Source: Candidatus Anaerobiospirillum merdipullorum (GTDB lineage: Bacteria; Pseudomonadota; Gammaproteobacteria; Enterobacterales; Succinivibrionaceae). Taken from it: a stretch of DNA of 55,480 nucleotides. How positions within the stretch are numbered: position 1 is the stretch's first letter; every line of letters starts with the position of its first letter. The position numbers and the translations under genes are program-made. The stretch spans positions 1 to 55,480 of the forward strand of contig JAHLFG010000054.1 in assembly GCA_018883895.1 (NCBI GenBank), given 5' to 3'. Positions 47,262-55,480 of the stretch are shown one piece after another. The notes under the pieces were generated by a model. The model worked only from the letters and a program-made list of their open reading frames with translations, did no database searches and was not told where the DNA came from.

Positions 47262-48539
47262 TTACCCCTGCAGACTCTGAATATGCGTGGAGGCTAATTT
47301 CTCAAATAGCTGATGGCTTTTGAGCACGCGCGGCATGTTGAGGTCAATCTGTTGGGCCTGCAATTGCTCTAAGCTCTCTAAAGTAGCCTGCGTGAGCGCA
47401 TGCTCCTTGGCAAAATAAGCATTAACCATGGTGGCAGCGGCGTTTAAATTGGCCACATATTCTGCTTGGGAGCCCTGCGTTAAGGCAAGTTTGGCCAGGA
47501 GTAGACGGGTGCGAATGTTTTCGCGCAAATAGGTTTCTTGTTGCGGGCTTAAGAACTCTTCAGCCGCATCCGGCGCGCGGCGACGAATTTCCACAAAGCG
47601 CGAGGAGAACTCTTTGGCCGAGGTCAGTAAGTTTTCCTTCCAGTCGGCCAAACTGTCGCTGGGCTCTTGCTGTTGCTCGAAAGCGGCGGCTCGCTGCTTG
47701 GGATCAGACATCCCGGCTAAAACTAAATTAGCGACATCTTGATACATCTGCTCAAGGCGCAGGGCAATGCCCATCAGATCAGGTACTTGCACGGCCTGTA
47801 AGGTGGAGAGATCAGCGGCGATGGCTTGACGCAACGCTAAGATGTTTTCATCTTCAATATTGACAAGGAGGGCATCAGCTTGCTGTAAATTCCAAATGGC
47901 AGCCTTGGGATTGCGCGCATAGGCAGTTTGGCGATAGGCCTCAGCCACTTGGAAATAGCTTTCGGCAATACGCCAGGCATTGGGATCGCGGGCACTGAAG
48001 GACTTAAGTTGAGCTTGCATCTTGGCCAAAGCATCACGCTCTTGTCCTTGCGTGGCGACAAGATCTTGCACCTGTTGGGCCAATTCATCTTGGGCTTGCA
48101 AGAATTGGGCGCTGTGCTGTTGCAAGTCTTGATTGCTCTGCATCAAGGTGGCAATTTGCTGCTGTGCCTGATTTAAGGCTTGGGTAGCATCGCTTAAAGC
48201 TTGCGCCTTGTCAGCGATGGTGCTCTGGGCCTGCTTTAAGGCGTTAATTTCTTGATAGCCATAGAAGCCGCCCCCGAGGACTGCCGCGGCTAAGAGTACG
48301 CAGCAGACGCTTAGCACGGAACACCGTCCTTGCACGCCTTTGAGTTTTTGGGCATGAGCTTCATCGGCATTAGCCGGCGTGGTCGGAGCAGCTTGGGCTG
48401 CCGCTTGCTCACGCTTACTTTGTTCACGCTTCGCTGCGGCCTCTTGCATAATGGCCTCAGCCTGCTCTTCTAACTTGGGATCTTTTTGGGCAGCAACTTC
48501 TGCTGGCCTTGCTTGTTTGGGTTCTTTGCTCTCTTGCAT
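47262..48539 (-). CDS. hemX: HemX family membrane protein
   Basis: A 425-residue HemX (E. coli 393), annotated as a uroporphyrinogen-III C-methyltransferase-like protein though no methyltransferase domain is visible. A charged Ala/Gln/Lys-rich cytoplasmic N-terminus (1-70) and one membrane helix (about 75-95) precede a long Ala/Gln coiled coil (100-190) and the conserved domain with WRIAESYFQVAEAYRQTA and WNLQQADALL. The ATG at 48539 sits 8 bases after AGGTGA; an in-frame GTG at 48551 would overlap the Shine-Dalgarno. hemC and hemD, which precede hemX in E. coli, are absent. Confidence 0.85.
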   Translation of the reverse strand: MQESKEPKQARPAEVAAQKDPKLEEQAEAIMQEAAAKREQSKREQAAAQAAPTTPANADEAHAQKLKGVQGRCSVLSVCCVLLAAAVLGGGFYGYQEINALKQAQSTIADKAQALSDATQALNQAQQQIATLMQSNQDLQQHSAQFLQAQDELAQQVQDLVATQGQERDALAKMQAQLKSFSARDPNAWRIAESYFQVAEAYRQTAYARNPKAAIWNLQQADALLVNIEDENILALRQAIAADLSTLQAVQVPDLMGIALRLEQMYQDVANLVLAGMSDPKQRAAAFEQQQEPSDSLADWKENLLTSAKEFSSRFVEIRRRAPDAAEEFLSPQQETYLRENIRTRLLLAKLALTQGSQAEYVANLNAAATMVNAYFAKEHALTQATLESLEQLQAQQIDLNMPRVLKSHQLFEKLASTHIQSLQG

Positions 48540-48705
48540 AGTAAGGTTCACCTATGATCAATTTAGGCTGATTTTATCACTTAAGCCATGAAAAAAGGGT
48601 GCGTGCAGGGCGCAATTGTAGCCAAAACTACGAGCTTACGCGCAAGATGGTTAATTTAGGTTACAATCACAGCACTCTAATTTACTGTGGGATCTTTAGC
48701 TCTTT

Positions 48706-51204
48706 ATGGCTGTTAGTGCGACGGCTCTCTATGCTGCCCGTTTACGCCGTTATGATACGGTTAACGCGCAGCGTGTAGCCTATGCTTTTTCGCTTGCCTC
48801 TCCGGATGCGCGACGCTTTTTGGCGCTGTTGCCGCTCCTTTTACATTATAACTGTAAAGGGATCCCCGGCTTTCGTGCCTCCGGCGTGCCCTGCGGTATT
48901 GACGGCTTTATCCCCGATAAAGAGCAAACTAAGTACTTACGCCGCGTCTGTGACGGTAAGCTGCCACCAGAGCCAGAGGAGCACAGTATCCTTGCGCTCT
49001 ATGGCATGGGTAGTACTGCCTCCATCGGGCAGGGCAGTCACTCGGATTTTGACATTTGGGTATGCGTGGGGCGCAACCTAGATGGTGAGCATATGGCGGC
49101 CTTAAATGAAAAGTGCAATTTTATCTGCACCTTTGCCCAAGGCCTGGGGGTCGATCTTAATCTCTTTGTTACCCCAGAAGATCGCTTTGTCAGTGAGCGT
49201 ATGCGGGGTGTGACCGGCGATAATTGCGGCTCGGCGCAAAATCTCTTTTTATTAGACGAGTTTTATCGCAGCGCGGTGCGCATCTGCGGCCGTCATCTGT
49301 GCTGGTATTTAATTTCCCCGCAAGATGAGCTCAGTGACTATCAGGCAGCGTTGCGCGCCGTTAAGGCAAGTGGCGTCTTGCCGCCAGAGGAACTCTTTGA
49401 CTTTGGCTCAGTGGCCAATAGCTCGCCTGCCGAGTACTTTGGCTCGGGCTTGTGGCTTTTGTACAAGGGCATTGAATATCCCTTTAAGGCGGCTTTAAAG
49501 ATCTTATTGATGGAAGTCTATGCCGATGAATACCCGCAAAGCTTCCTGCTGTCATTGGAGATGAAGCGCCAGCTCTTTAGTAGCGATGGCAATTACGATC
49601 TGCATTTAGATCCTTATTACCTCATGTATCGCAAGGTACATGCCTATTTAGTGCGTGAAGGGGATTTAAAACGCCTGGAATTGCTGCGCAAATGCTTTTA
49701 TTTAAAGATTTTCCTTGGGCTTAAGGATTTGCCTTCTGAAGAGGCGGTACGTTTTCGGCGCACGCTACTAGATAAATTGGCCGTAGCGTGGCAGTGGAGT
49801 GCGGAGGTAAAAGAGGAGCTTGAAAACCGCGCGTGGTGGAAGATTCACTATGTGCGCACCTTTTATGCCGATCTCTTTGCTGCCTTGATTAAAAGTTATC
49901 GGGCACTCTTGAGCTTCTCGGTGCGCCATGGCATTGAATATGCAATTACCTCCGATGATGCTGGGGTGCTATCGCGTAAACTCTATGCGGCCTATGATAA
50001 ATATGACAGCAAAATAATTCTCTTTCCGCCGGATTTTACCTATTCACTGCATGAAGCGTCCCTGTCTTTTATTAAGACGCATCAAGATAGCCTCTGCCCT
50101 CAAGGCTGGCATCTGTATACCGTAAGTATCCATAGCCTGGAGATCTTAAGTACCAAAAGCGCATATATGGCCACCTCGCTTATCGAGGGTATCACTTGGG
50201 CCTGCTTTAATCAGCTTTTAACTAAGCGCACGCAGATCAATGTGGCAGGTGACGTGCAGGATGTCAGTGCCGAAAAAATTGCCCGTTTGGCCGATGACTT
50301 AGGGCGCGTGCTCAGCAGTCCAGTCCGCGCCCAAGTGCCCGATCAGACCTTTTTGCGCCCGCGTGAGGTCAAGGCTTGTGCGGTGGTCTTAAATTTAGAG
50401 CACGATGTCACCTTAGAGCATAGTGTAAATAGCCTGGATATCAATGTCGGCTCTACCCTCTGTGCCGGACGACAAAAGCGCTGTTTGATTGGCTCGGTAT
50501 CTTTAATTACGGTCAATTCTTGGGGAGAGATTACCGCCTCGGACTTGCCTGATGGGGAGGCGGGGGTGGTGGAATTGCTAGCTACCTTGCTGCGCGTAAG
50601 TAAAAACTCTGAGGGTGATGATTTAAAAAAGGTGCTCTCCTCCATTGAGGTCTTATGTTACGCCAAATTCCACGCCGATCTCATTCGCTATGATTTGCAG
50701 GCCATCATCCGGCAGGTCTTTGCCTGTGCCGAGGAAAAGGCAGCGAGCCTGCGCTCCTATACCTTTGAGGTGGGACACAATAGTTATATCGCGCGGCATG
50801 TGCGCGATCGCGGCGTCTATATCATGCGCCACAATATGTTAGGCGATGAAAATGATTCCTTTGGCGTCCATACGCGCTTTGGGATGCGTCCGGAGTTTTC
50901 GCTGCAGGTGCCGCCACAGGTCGATCGCTATTCTAATGTGGGGATCATGCAATATTTCTTTGCCCCGCTTGCTGACGGCTGGGACATTTATATTGTCAAT
51001 GAAGACAATGAGGTGCAAATATACCCCCACTATGTGGGCTCACGTGCAGCCTTGGTCAATGCCATCAATCGCTATTACACTAAACTTTCAGAAGAAAGTC
51101 GCCAAGGTGGGGCGCGCTTTAATCTGCCGCAATACTTCGTTTTAAGCCCTGATTTGCAAGTCATTCATCCTTTCACCATTCGCGAGCAAAGTCAGGTCGA
51201 TTAG
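48706..51204 (+). CDS. cyaA: Class I adenylate cyclase
   Basis: A class I adenylate cyclase of 832 residues (E. coli 848), making cAMP for CRP-dependent regulation. The nucleotidyltransferase-fold catalytic motif GSTASIGQGSHSDFDIWVC is intact in the N-terminal half. The C-terminal half, which mediates EIIA-Glc control in enterics, is full length (LPQYFVLSP...HPFTIRE). No clear Shine-Dalgarno precedes the ATG, consistent with the weak initiation known for cyaA. A TACAAT (48662-48667) lies about 40 bases upstream. It is divergent from hemX, as in E. coli, where cyaA and hemC diverge. Confidence 0.96.
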   Translation: MAVSATALYAARLRRYDTVNAQRVAYAFSLASPDARRFLALLPLLLHYNCKGIPGFRASGVPCGIDGFIPDKEQTKYLRRVCDGKLPPEPEEHSILALYGMGSTASIGQGSHSDFDIWVCVGRNLDGEHMAALNEKCNFICTFAQGLGVDLNLFVTPEDRFVSERMRGVTGDNCGSAQNLFLLDEFYRSAVRICGRHLCWYLISPQDELSDYQAALRAVKASGVLPPEELFDFGSVANSSPAEYFGSGLWLLYKGIEYPFKAALKILLMEVYADEYPQSFLLSLEMKRQLFSSDGNYDLHLDPYYLMYRKVHAYLVREGDLKRLELLRKCFYLKIFLGLKDLPSEEAVRFRRTLLDKLAVAWQWSAEVKEELENRAWWKIHYVRTFYADLFAALIKSYRALLSFSVRHGIEYAITSDDAGVLSRKLYAAYDKYDSKIILFPPDFTYSLHEASLSFIKTHQDSLCPQGWHLYTVSIHSLEILSTKSAYMATSLIEGITWACFNQLLTKRTQINVAGDVQDVSAEKIARLADDLGRVLSSPVRAQVPDQTFLRPREVKACAVVLNLEHDVTLEHSVNSLDINVGSTLCAGRQKRCLIGSVSLITVNSWGEITASDLPDGEAGVVELLATLLRVSKNSEGDDLKKVLSSIEVLCYAKFHADLIRYDLQAIIRQVFACAEEKAASLRSYTFEVGHNSYIARHVRDRGVYIMRHNMLGDENDSFGVHTRFGMRPEFSLQVPPQVDRYSNVGIMQYFFAPLADGWDIYIVNEDNEVQIYPHYVGSRAALVNAINRYYTKLSEESRQGGARFNLPQYFVLSPDLQVIHPFTIREQSQVD

Positions 51205-51318
51205 CTACGCTCCTTTCTTGATGCAAGAAAAATTTGTCAGGCAAGGTCTTGGGCATTACACTTGAAGTCAATAAAAGCCGCGTGTGCGGCACAGCCTAAA
51301 TAAAAAGAGAGCGCTTGC

Positions 51319-51507
51319 ATGAAATATACAGCTTTAATGCTTACTTTAGCGGCCCTAGGGATGGCAGGTTGTGGCTTGAAGTACGATTTATACATGCCTC
51401 ATGAAAGTGAGGAACCAGCTACCACCGCCAACGGGCAATTAGCGCCCACCACGGTTACGCTCTTAAGCACGCAAGAAAGTGCTACGGCGCCGCAGGCCGC
51501 TAAGTAA
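51319..51507 (+). CDS. lptM: LptM (YifL) small lipoprotein
   Basis: A 62-residue lipoprotein with a short signal and lipobox MAGC (Cys18), followed by the family motif in the form CGLKYDLYMP. LptM helps mature the LptD disulfides of the LPS translocon in E. coli. Position between cyaA and dapF/lysA is conserved across gammaproteobacteria, which supports the call despite the small size. The mature part is Thr/Ala-rich. Confidence 0.85.
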   Translation: MKYTALMLTLAALGMAGCGLKYDLYMPHESEEPATTANGQLAPTTVTLLSTQESATAPQAAK

Positions 51508-51566
51508 GTGTCAAAAATTACTTTTAAGATAAAGTTATCGCACAAAAAAAGGTTAAAGGATTTTTA

Positions 51567-52814
51567 ATGGATTATTTTAATTATCAAGACGGCGTGCTCT
51601 ATGCCGAAGATTTAAAGGTAAGTGATCTCGCCGCGCAATTTGGGACGCCCTTGTACATCTACTCTAAGGCCACTTTGGTGCGCCATATGCAAGCCTTTGA
51701 GCAGGCTCTTGCGGGCAAAAAGCATTTAATTTGCTATGCCGTTAAGGCCAATAGCAATTTGGCGATATTAGCCTTAATGCGCTCCTTGGGCGCAGGCTTT
51801 GATGTGGTCTCGGAAGGTGAATTGCGGCGCGTGTTAAAAATCGGCGCCGATCCTAAAAAAGTGATTTTCTCCGGCGTAGGTAAGACTAGAGCTGAGCTTA
51901 CTTTGGCCGTACAGACCGGTATTGGGTGCATCAATATTGAATCGGCCGCCGAGCTTGAGGAATTATCGTCTGTTTGCGCACAGCTGAAGATGCCGGCAAA
52001 GGTGGCCTTGCGCGTCAACCCCGATGTTGATGCTAAGACCCATCCGTCCATTTCCACCGGGCTTAAGAGCAATAAATTTGGGATTGCCGCTGAGGAGGCC
52101 TTTGCGCTTTATCAGCGTATTGCCGCCGATCCTTATCTTAAAGTAAGCGGTATTGATTGCCATATCGGCTCGCAAATGACCAGCAATGGGCCCATTGCCG
52201 AGGCTACTGAAAAGCTACTTACCCTCTATGGTAAGTTGGAAGCGGCGGGCATTTTAGTTGATCACATCGATATCGGAGGCGGTCTCGGGGTCACCTATGG
52301 CGATGAAAATCCGCCGTCGCCTTATGAATATATGGCCGCGGTTTTACAGCGCGTGGGCAAACGTGAAGTGGCCATCTATGTTGAGCCGGGGCGCGCGATG
52401 GTGGCCAATGCCGGCATCTTAGTGACACAGGTGCAATATTTAAAGCAAACGGCAAGCAAGAATTTCTGCATTGTCGATGCGGGCATGTCCGATTTAATTC
52501 GTCCGGCGCTGTATAACTCATGGATGAATATCGTTGAATGTGAGCGCCGGGATGAGCCTAAACTCTTATGTGACGTGGTAGGCCCCATCTGTGAGAGCGA
52601 TGACTTCCTAGGTAAGGATCGTAAGCTTGCCGTTAAAGCCCATGATTATTTGGCCGTGCGCGGCGCGGGCGCGTATGGCATGTCGATGGCGTCTAATTAC
52701 AACGCGCGGCGTTTGCCCTGTGAAATCTTGGTAGATGGCGCTAAGGTCGAGGTTATTCGGGCGCGCGAAAGCTTTGATGATCTGTGGCGCTTAGAAAACC
52801 CACTTAACTTTTAG
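51567..52814 (+). CDS. lysA: Diaminopimelate decarboxylase
   Basis: LysA, 415 residues, a PLP fold-III decarboxylase converting meso-diaminopimelate to lysine. The PLP lysine is Lys60 (YAVKANSNLAIL). Other signatures are GFDVVSEGELRRVLKIGAD, the HIGSQ loop, the phosphate-binding GGGLGVTY and the C-terminal CESDDFLGKDR with the catalytic cysteine. It lies 10 bases before dapF, the enzyme making its substrate. The lptM-lysA-dapF-xerC order matches Pseudomonas and many other gammaproteobacteria; E. coli has lost lysA from this site. Confidence 0.97.
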   Translation: MDYFNYQDGVLYAEDLKVSDLAAQFGTPLYIYSKATLVRHMQAFEQALAGKKHLICYAVKANSNLAILALMRSLGAGFDVVSEGELRRVLKIGADPKKVIFSGVGKTRAELTLAVQTGIGCINIESAAELEELSSVCAQLKMPAKVALRVNPDVDAKTHPSISTGLKSNKFGIAAEEAFALYQRIAADPYLKVSGIDCHIGSQMTSNGPIAEATEKLLTLYGKLEAAGILVDHIDIGGGLGVTYGDENPPSPYEYMAAVLQRVGKREVAIYVEPGRAMVANAGILVTQVQYLKQTASKNFCIVDAGMSDLIRPALYNSWMNIVECERRDEPKLLCDVVGPICESDDFLGKDRKLAVKAHDYLAVRGAGAYGMSMASNYNARRLPCEILVDGAKVEVIRARESFDDLWRLENPLNF

Positions 52815-52824
52815 AGGCTAAACC

Positions 52825-53658
52825 ATGCTACTTAAATTTACCAAGATGCAGGGCCTGGGCAACGATTTTATGGTTGTCGATGGGGTGCGCCAAAAAATTT
52901 TCTTCTCCCCCGAGCTCATTCGGCGGTTGTCTGATCGCCACTTTGGCGTGGGCTTTGATCAATTGCTCTTAGTGGAGCCGCCGTACAACCCAGAGCTTGA
53001 TTTTCACTATCGCATCTTCAATGCCGATGGCAGTGAAGTGCAAATGTGCGGCAATGGTGCGCGCTGCTTTGTGCGCTTTGTGCTTGAGCAGGGCTTAACG
53101 CGCAAGCGCGATATTCATGTCAGCACCACGGCCGGCATTTTGCGCCTGAAGTTAAATGACGATGATAGTGTGCTCGTTAATATGGGCAAACCCGAATTTG
53201 AACCGGCACGCATTCCCTTTAAGGCCGAGCAAAGTGCGGCCTATTATGAGCTTAATGTTAACGGGGAAATCTTTAAATGTGGGGCGGTGTCGATGGGCAA
53301 CCCGCATGTGGTCACTGAAGTGGAGGACGTTAAGACCTTTGCCGTGGACAAATATGGGCCGCTTTTTGAAAAGCATCCGCGCTTTCCTGAGCACGTCAAT
53401 GCCGGCTTTTTCAGTCGCGTAAGCCCGCATGAGATTAATCTGCGCGTCTATGAACGCGGGGCCGGGGAGACCTTAGCCTGCGGCTCCGGGGCTTGTGCTG
53501 CCGTGGCCGTCGGCGTCCGCCAGGGGAGGCTTATTTCCCCGGTTAAGGTTAATCTGCCCGGGGGCTCACTGTCCATTGAATATCCAGGGGAAGGGAGCAG
53601 TGTGATGATGTCAGGCCCCGCCGTCTCGGTCTTTGAAGGCACGATTGAGGTGCACTAA
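52825..53658 (+). CDS. dapF: Diaminopimelate epimerase
   Basis: DapF, 277 residues (E. coli 274). It interconverts LL- and meso-diaminopimelate without cofactor, supplying peptidoglycan and lysine. The two catalytic cysteines are Cys75 ([10 protein letters not shown]) and Cys219 ([12 protein letters not shown]). The N-terminal KMQGLGNDF signature is present. Its stop overlaps the xerC ATG by one base (TAATG). Confidence 0.98.
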   Translation: MLLKFTKMQGLGNDFMVVDGVRQKIFFSPELIRRLSDRHFGVGFDQLLLVEPPYNPELDFHYRIFNADGSEVQMCGNGARCFVRFVLEQGLTRKRDIHVSTTAGILRLKLNDDDSVLVNMGKPEFEPARIPFKAEQSAAYYELNVNGEIFKCGAVSMGNPHVVTEVEDVKTFAVDKYGPLFEKHPRFPEHVNAGFFSRVSPHEINLRVYERGAGETLACGSGACAAVAVGVRQGRLISPVKVNLPGGSLSIEYPGEGSSVMMSGPAVSVFEGTIEVH

Positions 53659-54575
53659 TGAGTTTTGCCACGGAGCAGGCGGATTTTATCCACTATCTGC
53701 AAGTTGAACGACGTTTAAGCCCGCATACCGTCAGCTCCTATGCCCGCGTATTGACGCGGGCGGCCTTGATTTTGGCCAAAGAAACCACGTTAACTTCATT
53801 TGCCGCGGTAGATGCCGATGCTATGCGTCTGTTACAGCGCGCATTTAATTTTACCCCGGAAGTTGAACGGCGCAGTTCACGCTCCGTGGCCCATGATCTC
53901 TATGCTTTAAGTGCGCTCTTTAAGTTCTTGCTACGCACCGATAAGATGCAGGTAAATCCCATCACCTTCATCAAAGTTCCCAAGGTCAAAGCCCCGTTGC
54001 CGCGTGTCTTTAGCGCCCGTGAAGTGACGACGATGCTCGAGCAAAAGGGCGATAGCCCTGCCAAACTGCGTGACCTGGCTGCCGCGGAATTATTCTATGC
54101 CTCAGGCCTGCGTGTGGCAGAGCTTTGTAGCCTTGATTTAAAAGATCTGAATTTCCCGCAAAGCGAGGTACGGGTTACCGGTAAGGGCAATAAAGAGCGC
54201 CTGGTGCCCTTTGGCAGTTTTGCCGCCAAGGCCTTGCAGGCTTATTTGCAGGTGCGCGCCTGCTTTAAACCCGATCCCCACTGTGAGGCTTTATTTTTAA
54301 ATCGCCTGGGCAAACGCATCACTACACGCGGCATGGAGCTGCGCATGCAGGCCTTGGCGCAGGAGGCTGGGCTTAGCGGCATGACCCCGCATAAATTGCG
54401 CCATTCCTTTGCCACCGAAATTTTAAGCGGCGGGGCTGATATTCGCAGTGTGCAAGAGCTCTTGGGCCATAGCAGTTTAGCGGCCACGCAAGTTTATACC
54501 CATGTCAATTTAGAGCGCTTGCGGCGCGTTTATGCCAAGGCGCACCCCCGCGATAAGATGCAGGAGGAGGAGTGA
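53658..54575 (+). CDS. xerC: Tyrosine recombinase XerC
   Basis: XerC, 305 residues (E. coli 298), resolves chromosome dimers at dif together with XerD. The catalytic set is complete: Arg152 (ASGLRVAEL), the beta-hairpin Lys (TGKGNKER), His245 and Arg248 (HKLRHSF), His271 (LLGHSSL) and the nucleophile Tyr280 (TQVYTHV). The N-terminal SAM-like core-binding domain is normal. The gene is chromosomal and in conserved context (dapF-xerC-yigB), so it is not an integrase of a mobile element. Confidence 0.96.
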   Translation: MSFATEQADFIHYLQVERRLSPHTVSSYARVLTRAALILAKETTLTSFAAVDADAMRLLQRAFNFTPEVERRSSRSVAHDLYALSALFKFLLRTDKMQVNPITFIKVPKVKAPLPRVFSAREVTTMLEQKGDSPAKLRDLAAAELFYASGLRVAELCSLDLKDLNFPQSEVRVTGKGNKERLVPFGSFAAKALQAYLQVRACFKPDPHCEALFLNRLGKRITTRGMELRMQALAQEAGLSGMTPHKLRHSFATEILSGGADIRSVQELLGHSSLAATQVYTHVNLERLRRVYAKAHPRDKMQEEE

Positions 54576-55297
54576 GATTTAATACAGCCCTACAACCCAT
54601 AGCGGCGCTAAGCTTTGATTTAGACGACACGCTCTATGACAATGCGCCGGTCATTGCCGCCGCCGAAAGCTGGTTTGCCGCCTATCTTACCTCACGCTAT
54701 CGTTTGCCAGGCTATTGCCTGGACGTGCGCTTTTGGACCGAGCAGAAAAAATTAACGGCCCAACTTTATCCGCAATTAAAGGATGATGTGACCCTACTGC
54801 GCGCGCAGGCTTTATGCGACACCTTTGAGCGCCTCAAACGCCCCCTTAAGGACATATCTGAGGCCTTACAGCTCGTTGACATCTTTATTGACAAGCGCTC
54901 GGCCGTCAGCGTCCCGCCTGAGACGCATCGGGTGTTGCAGCGCTTAGCTTTAAAATTGCCCCTATGTGCCATCTCCAATGGCAATGTGCAGGCTACGCGT
55001 TTGGGGCTTAAAGATTATTTTGCCTTTGATTTACGCCCGGCTACGACACCTGGTATGGCGCGCAAGCCCGCGGCCGATCTCTATTTACAGGCGGCCGCTA
55101 GGTTAAATATCCCGCCACAGGCTTTATTGCATGTAGGCGATGAGCCCATGACCGATGTGGCCGGAGCGCTGGCGGCAGGTTGTCAATGTGCGTGGTTGCG
55201 CGGCGGCATTGCCGGACGCTCGCCCAAGGATGATAAGCTTTTTACCTTGCCGACCCTTGAGATTGATGCTTTAGCTGATTTGCTCCGCTTAATTTAG
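54572..55297 (+). CDS. yigB: HAD-family phosphatase YigB
   Basis: A 241-residue HAD hydrolase (E. coli YigB 238), which dephosphorylates the ribitylaminopyrimidine intermediate of riboflavin synthesis and also FMN. The nucleophile motif is SFDLDDTLYDN, motif II CAISNGN, motif III lysine MARKPAADLY and motif IV HVGDEPMTDVAGA. The GTG start at 54572 overlaps the xerC stop (GTGA) and is preceded by the strong GGAGGAGG. It is the last recognised gene of the cyaA-lptM-lysA-dapF-xerC-yigB block. Confidence 0.93.
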   Translation: MRFNTALQPIAALSFDLDDTLYDNAPVIAAAESWFAAYLTSRYRLPGYCLDVRFWTEQKKLTAQLYPQLKDDVTLLRAQALCDTFERLKRPLKDISEALQLVDIFIDKRSAVSVPPETHRVLQRLALKLPLCAISNGNVQATRLGLKDYFAFDLRPATTPGMARKPAADLYLQAAARLNIPPQALLHVGDEPMTDVAGALAAGCQCAWLRGGIAGRSPKDDKLFTLPTLEIDALADLLRLI

Positions 55298-55308
55298 GTT
55301 CCCTTTTT

Positions 55309-55395
55309 GGTCAACTACCCCCGCCTAAAGAGGCGGGGGCTTGAAGCTGCAGAGCTTTAAGCCCAGGTTGACTAGCCTAAGTCCCGCAGGGGACT
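55309..55395 (-). ncRNA. Structured RNA resembling a TnpB omega-RNA / IS200-IS605 right end
   Basis: Read on the minus strand, three perfect hairpins follow one another: AGTCCC-CTGC-GGGACT (55395-55380), AAGCT-CTGC-AGCTT (55357-55344) and CCCCCGCCT-CTTT-AGGCGGGGG (55339-55318). GTCAAC (55372-55367) between the first two is complementary to GTTGAC (55315-55310) after the last, which would close a pseudoknot-like pairing. The 3' end GGGGGTAGTTGAC parallels GGGGAGTAGGTCAC of the element at 1822-1853, and both have a CCTGCGGG hairpin some 50-60 bases before it. The matching tnpB would lie beyond 55480. On the plus strand no U-tract follows, so it is not a yigB terminator. Confidence 0.55.
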
Positions 55396-55480
55396 GCGCT
55401 TATCAGGAAACAGGCACCGCGGAATGTTGATCCAAGTTTCGCGCTCTGCGGTCTGCGGCAACAAAGCTCTGAAGGGTAAG

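Noticed and set aside
53658..54575. Tyrosine recombinase as a sign of an integrated mobile element
   Set aside because: It is XerC in its conserved dapF-xerC-yigB context, with one-base overlap to dapF, so it is the housekeeping dimer-resolution enzyme.
55309..55339. Intrinsic terminator for yigB
   Set aside because: The hairpin has no T-run on the plus strand (it is followed by CTTGAAGC), whereas its minus-strand context and neighbouring hairpins fit a transposon right end or structured RNA.

Overview
The window reads as a chromosomal segment of a gammaproteobacterium. Its ribosomal and RNA polymerase genes, the cyaA-lptM-lysA-dapF-xerC-yigB block, hemXY, tusDCB, acrAB/acrR and yciA all match gammaproteobacterial families and partly gammaproteobacterial gene order. 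GC is moderate, yet leucine TTA is heavily used even in rplA, rpoB, rpoC and tuf, unlike the CTG preference of E. coli. An AraC/LacZ/GPH-permease lactose cluster and a class Va autotransporter suggest a host-associated, probably gut, bacterium. My inference is Aeromonadales/Succinivibrionaceae-like, but no 16S gene is present to test it.

Layout. 1-1.85 kb: an apparently intact IS200/IS605 element (Y1 HUH TnpA, TnpB with all three RuvC acidic residues, both subterminal hairpins) lies where secE-nusG would be in E. coli. 2.1-13.8 kb: rplK-rplA-rplJ-rplL-rpoB-rpoC. RpoB carries an insertion of about 144 residues and RpoC a 38-residue N-terminal extension. 13.8-15.1 kb: ridA-tusD-tusC-tusB, tightly coupled, with a promoter inside the rpoC terminator. 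15.2-17.9 kb: coaA (minus strand), tRNA-Tyr(GTA), tRNA-Gly(TCC), tuf. In E. coli the tRNA-tufB block sits upstream of secE-nusG-rplK; here it is downstream of rpoC.

18.0-24.6 kb: a lactose unit of an AraC-type regulator, a GH2 beta-galactosidase and a divergent GPH-family symporter whose C-terminus is a fructose/nitrogen-type PTS EIIA domain. 25.1-28.2 kb: an autotransporter flanked on both sides by about 0.5 kb of gene-poor DNA. 28.8-30.7 kb: flavodoxin and a divergent unrecognised 379-residue protein built from two related halves. 30.7-36.6 kb: the acrB-acrA RND pump, a divergent acrR with a clear palindromic operator, and the yciA thioesterase. 36.7-40.1 kb: a lone squalene/phytoene-synthase-like gene, a DsbA-like oxidoreductase, a YihG-like acyltransferase and an orphan HicB-like gene. 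40.4-44.9 kb: ilvE, then ilvD-ilvA. 44.9-48.5 kb: anmK, converging on hemX-hemY. 48.7-55.3 kb: cyaA-lptM-lysA-dapF-xerC-yigB.

The last 180 bases hold a multi-hairpin structured sequence on the minus strand. It resembles the right end and guide-RNA scaffold of a second TnpB-type element whose gene would lie outside the window.

I see no single system that is certainly undescribed. The strongest candidates for follow-up are the symporter-EIIA(type 2) fusion, the RpoB insertion, the two TnpB-type guide-RNA ends in opposite orientation, the duplicated-domain protein at 29.5-30.7 kb and the lone squalene-synthase-like gene.
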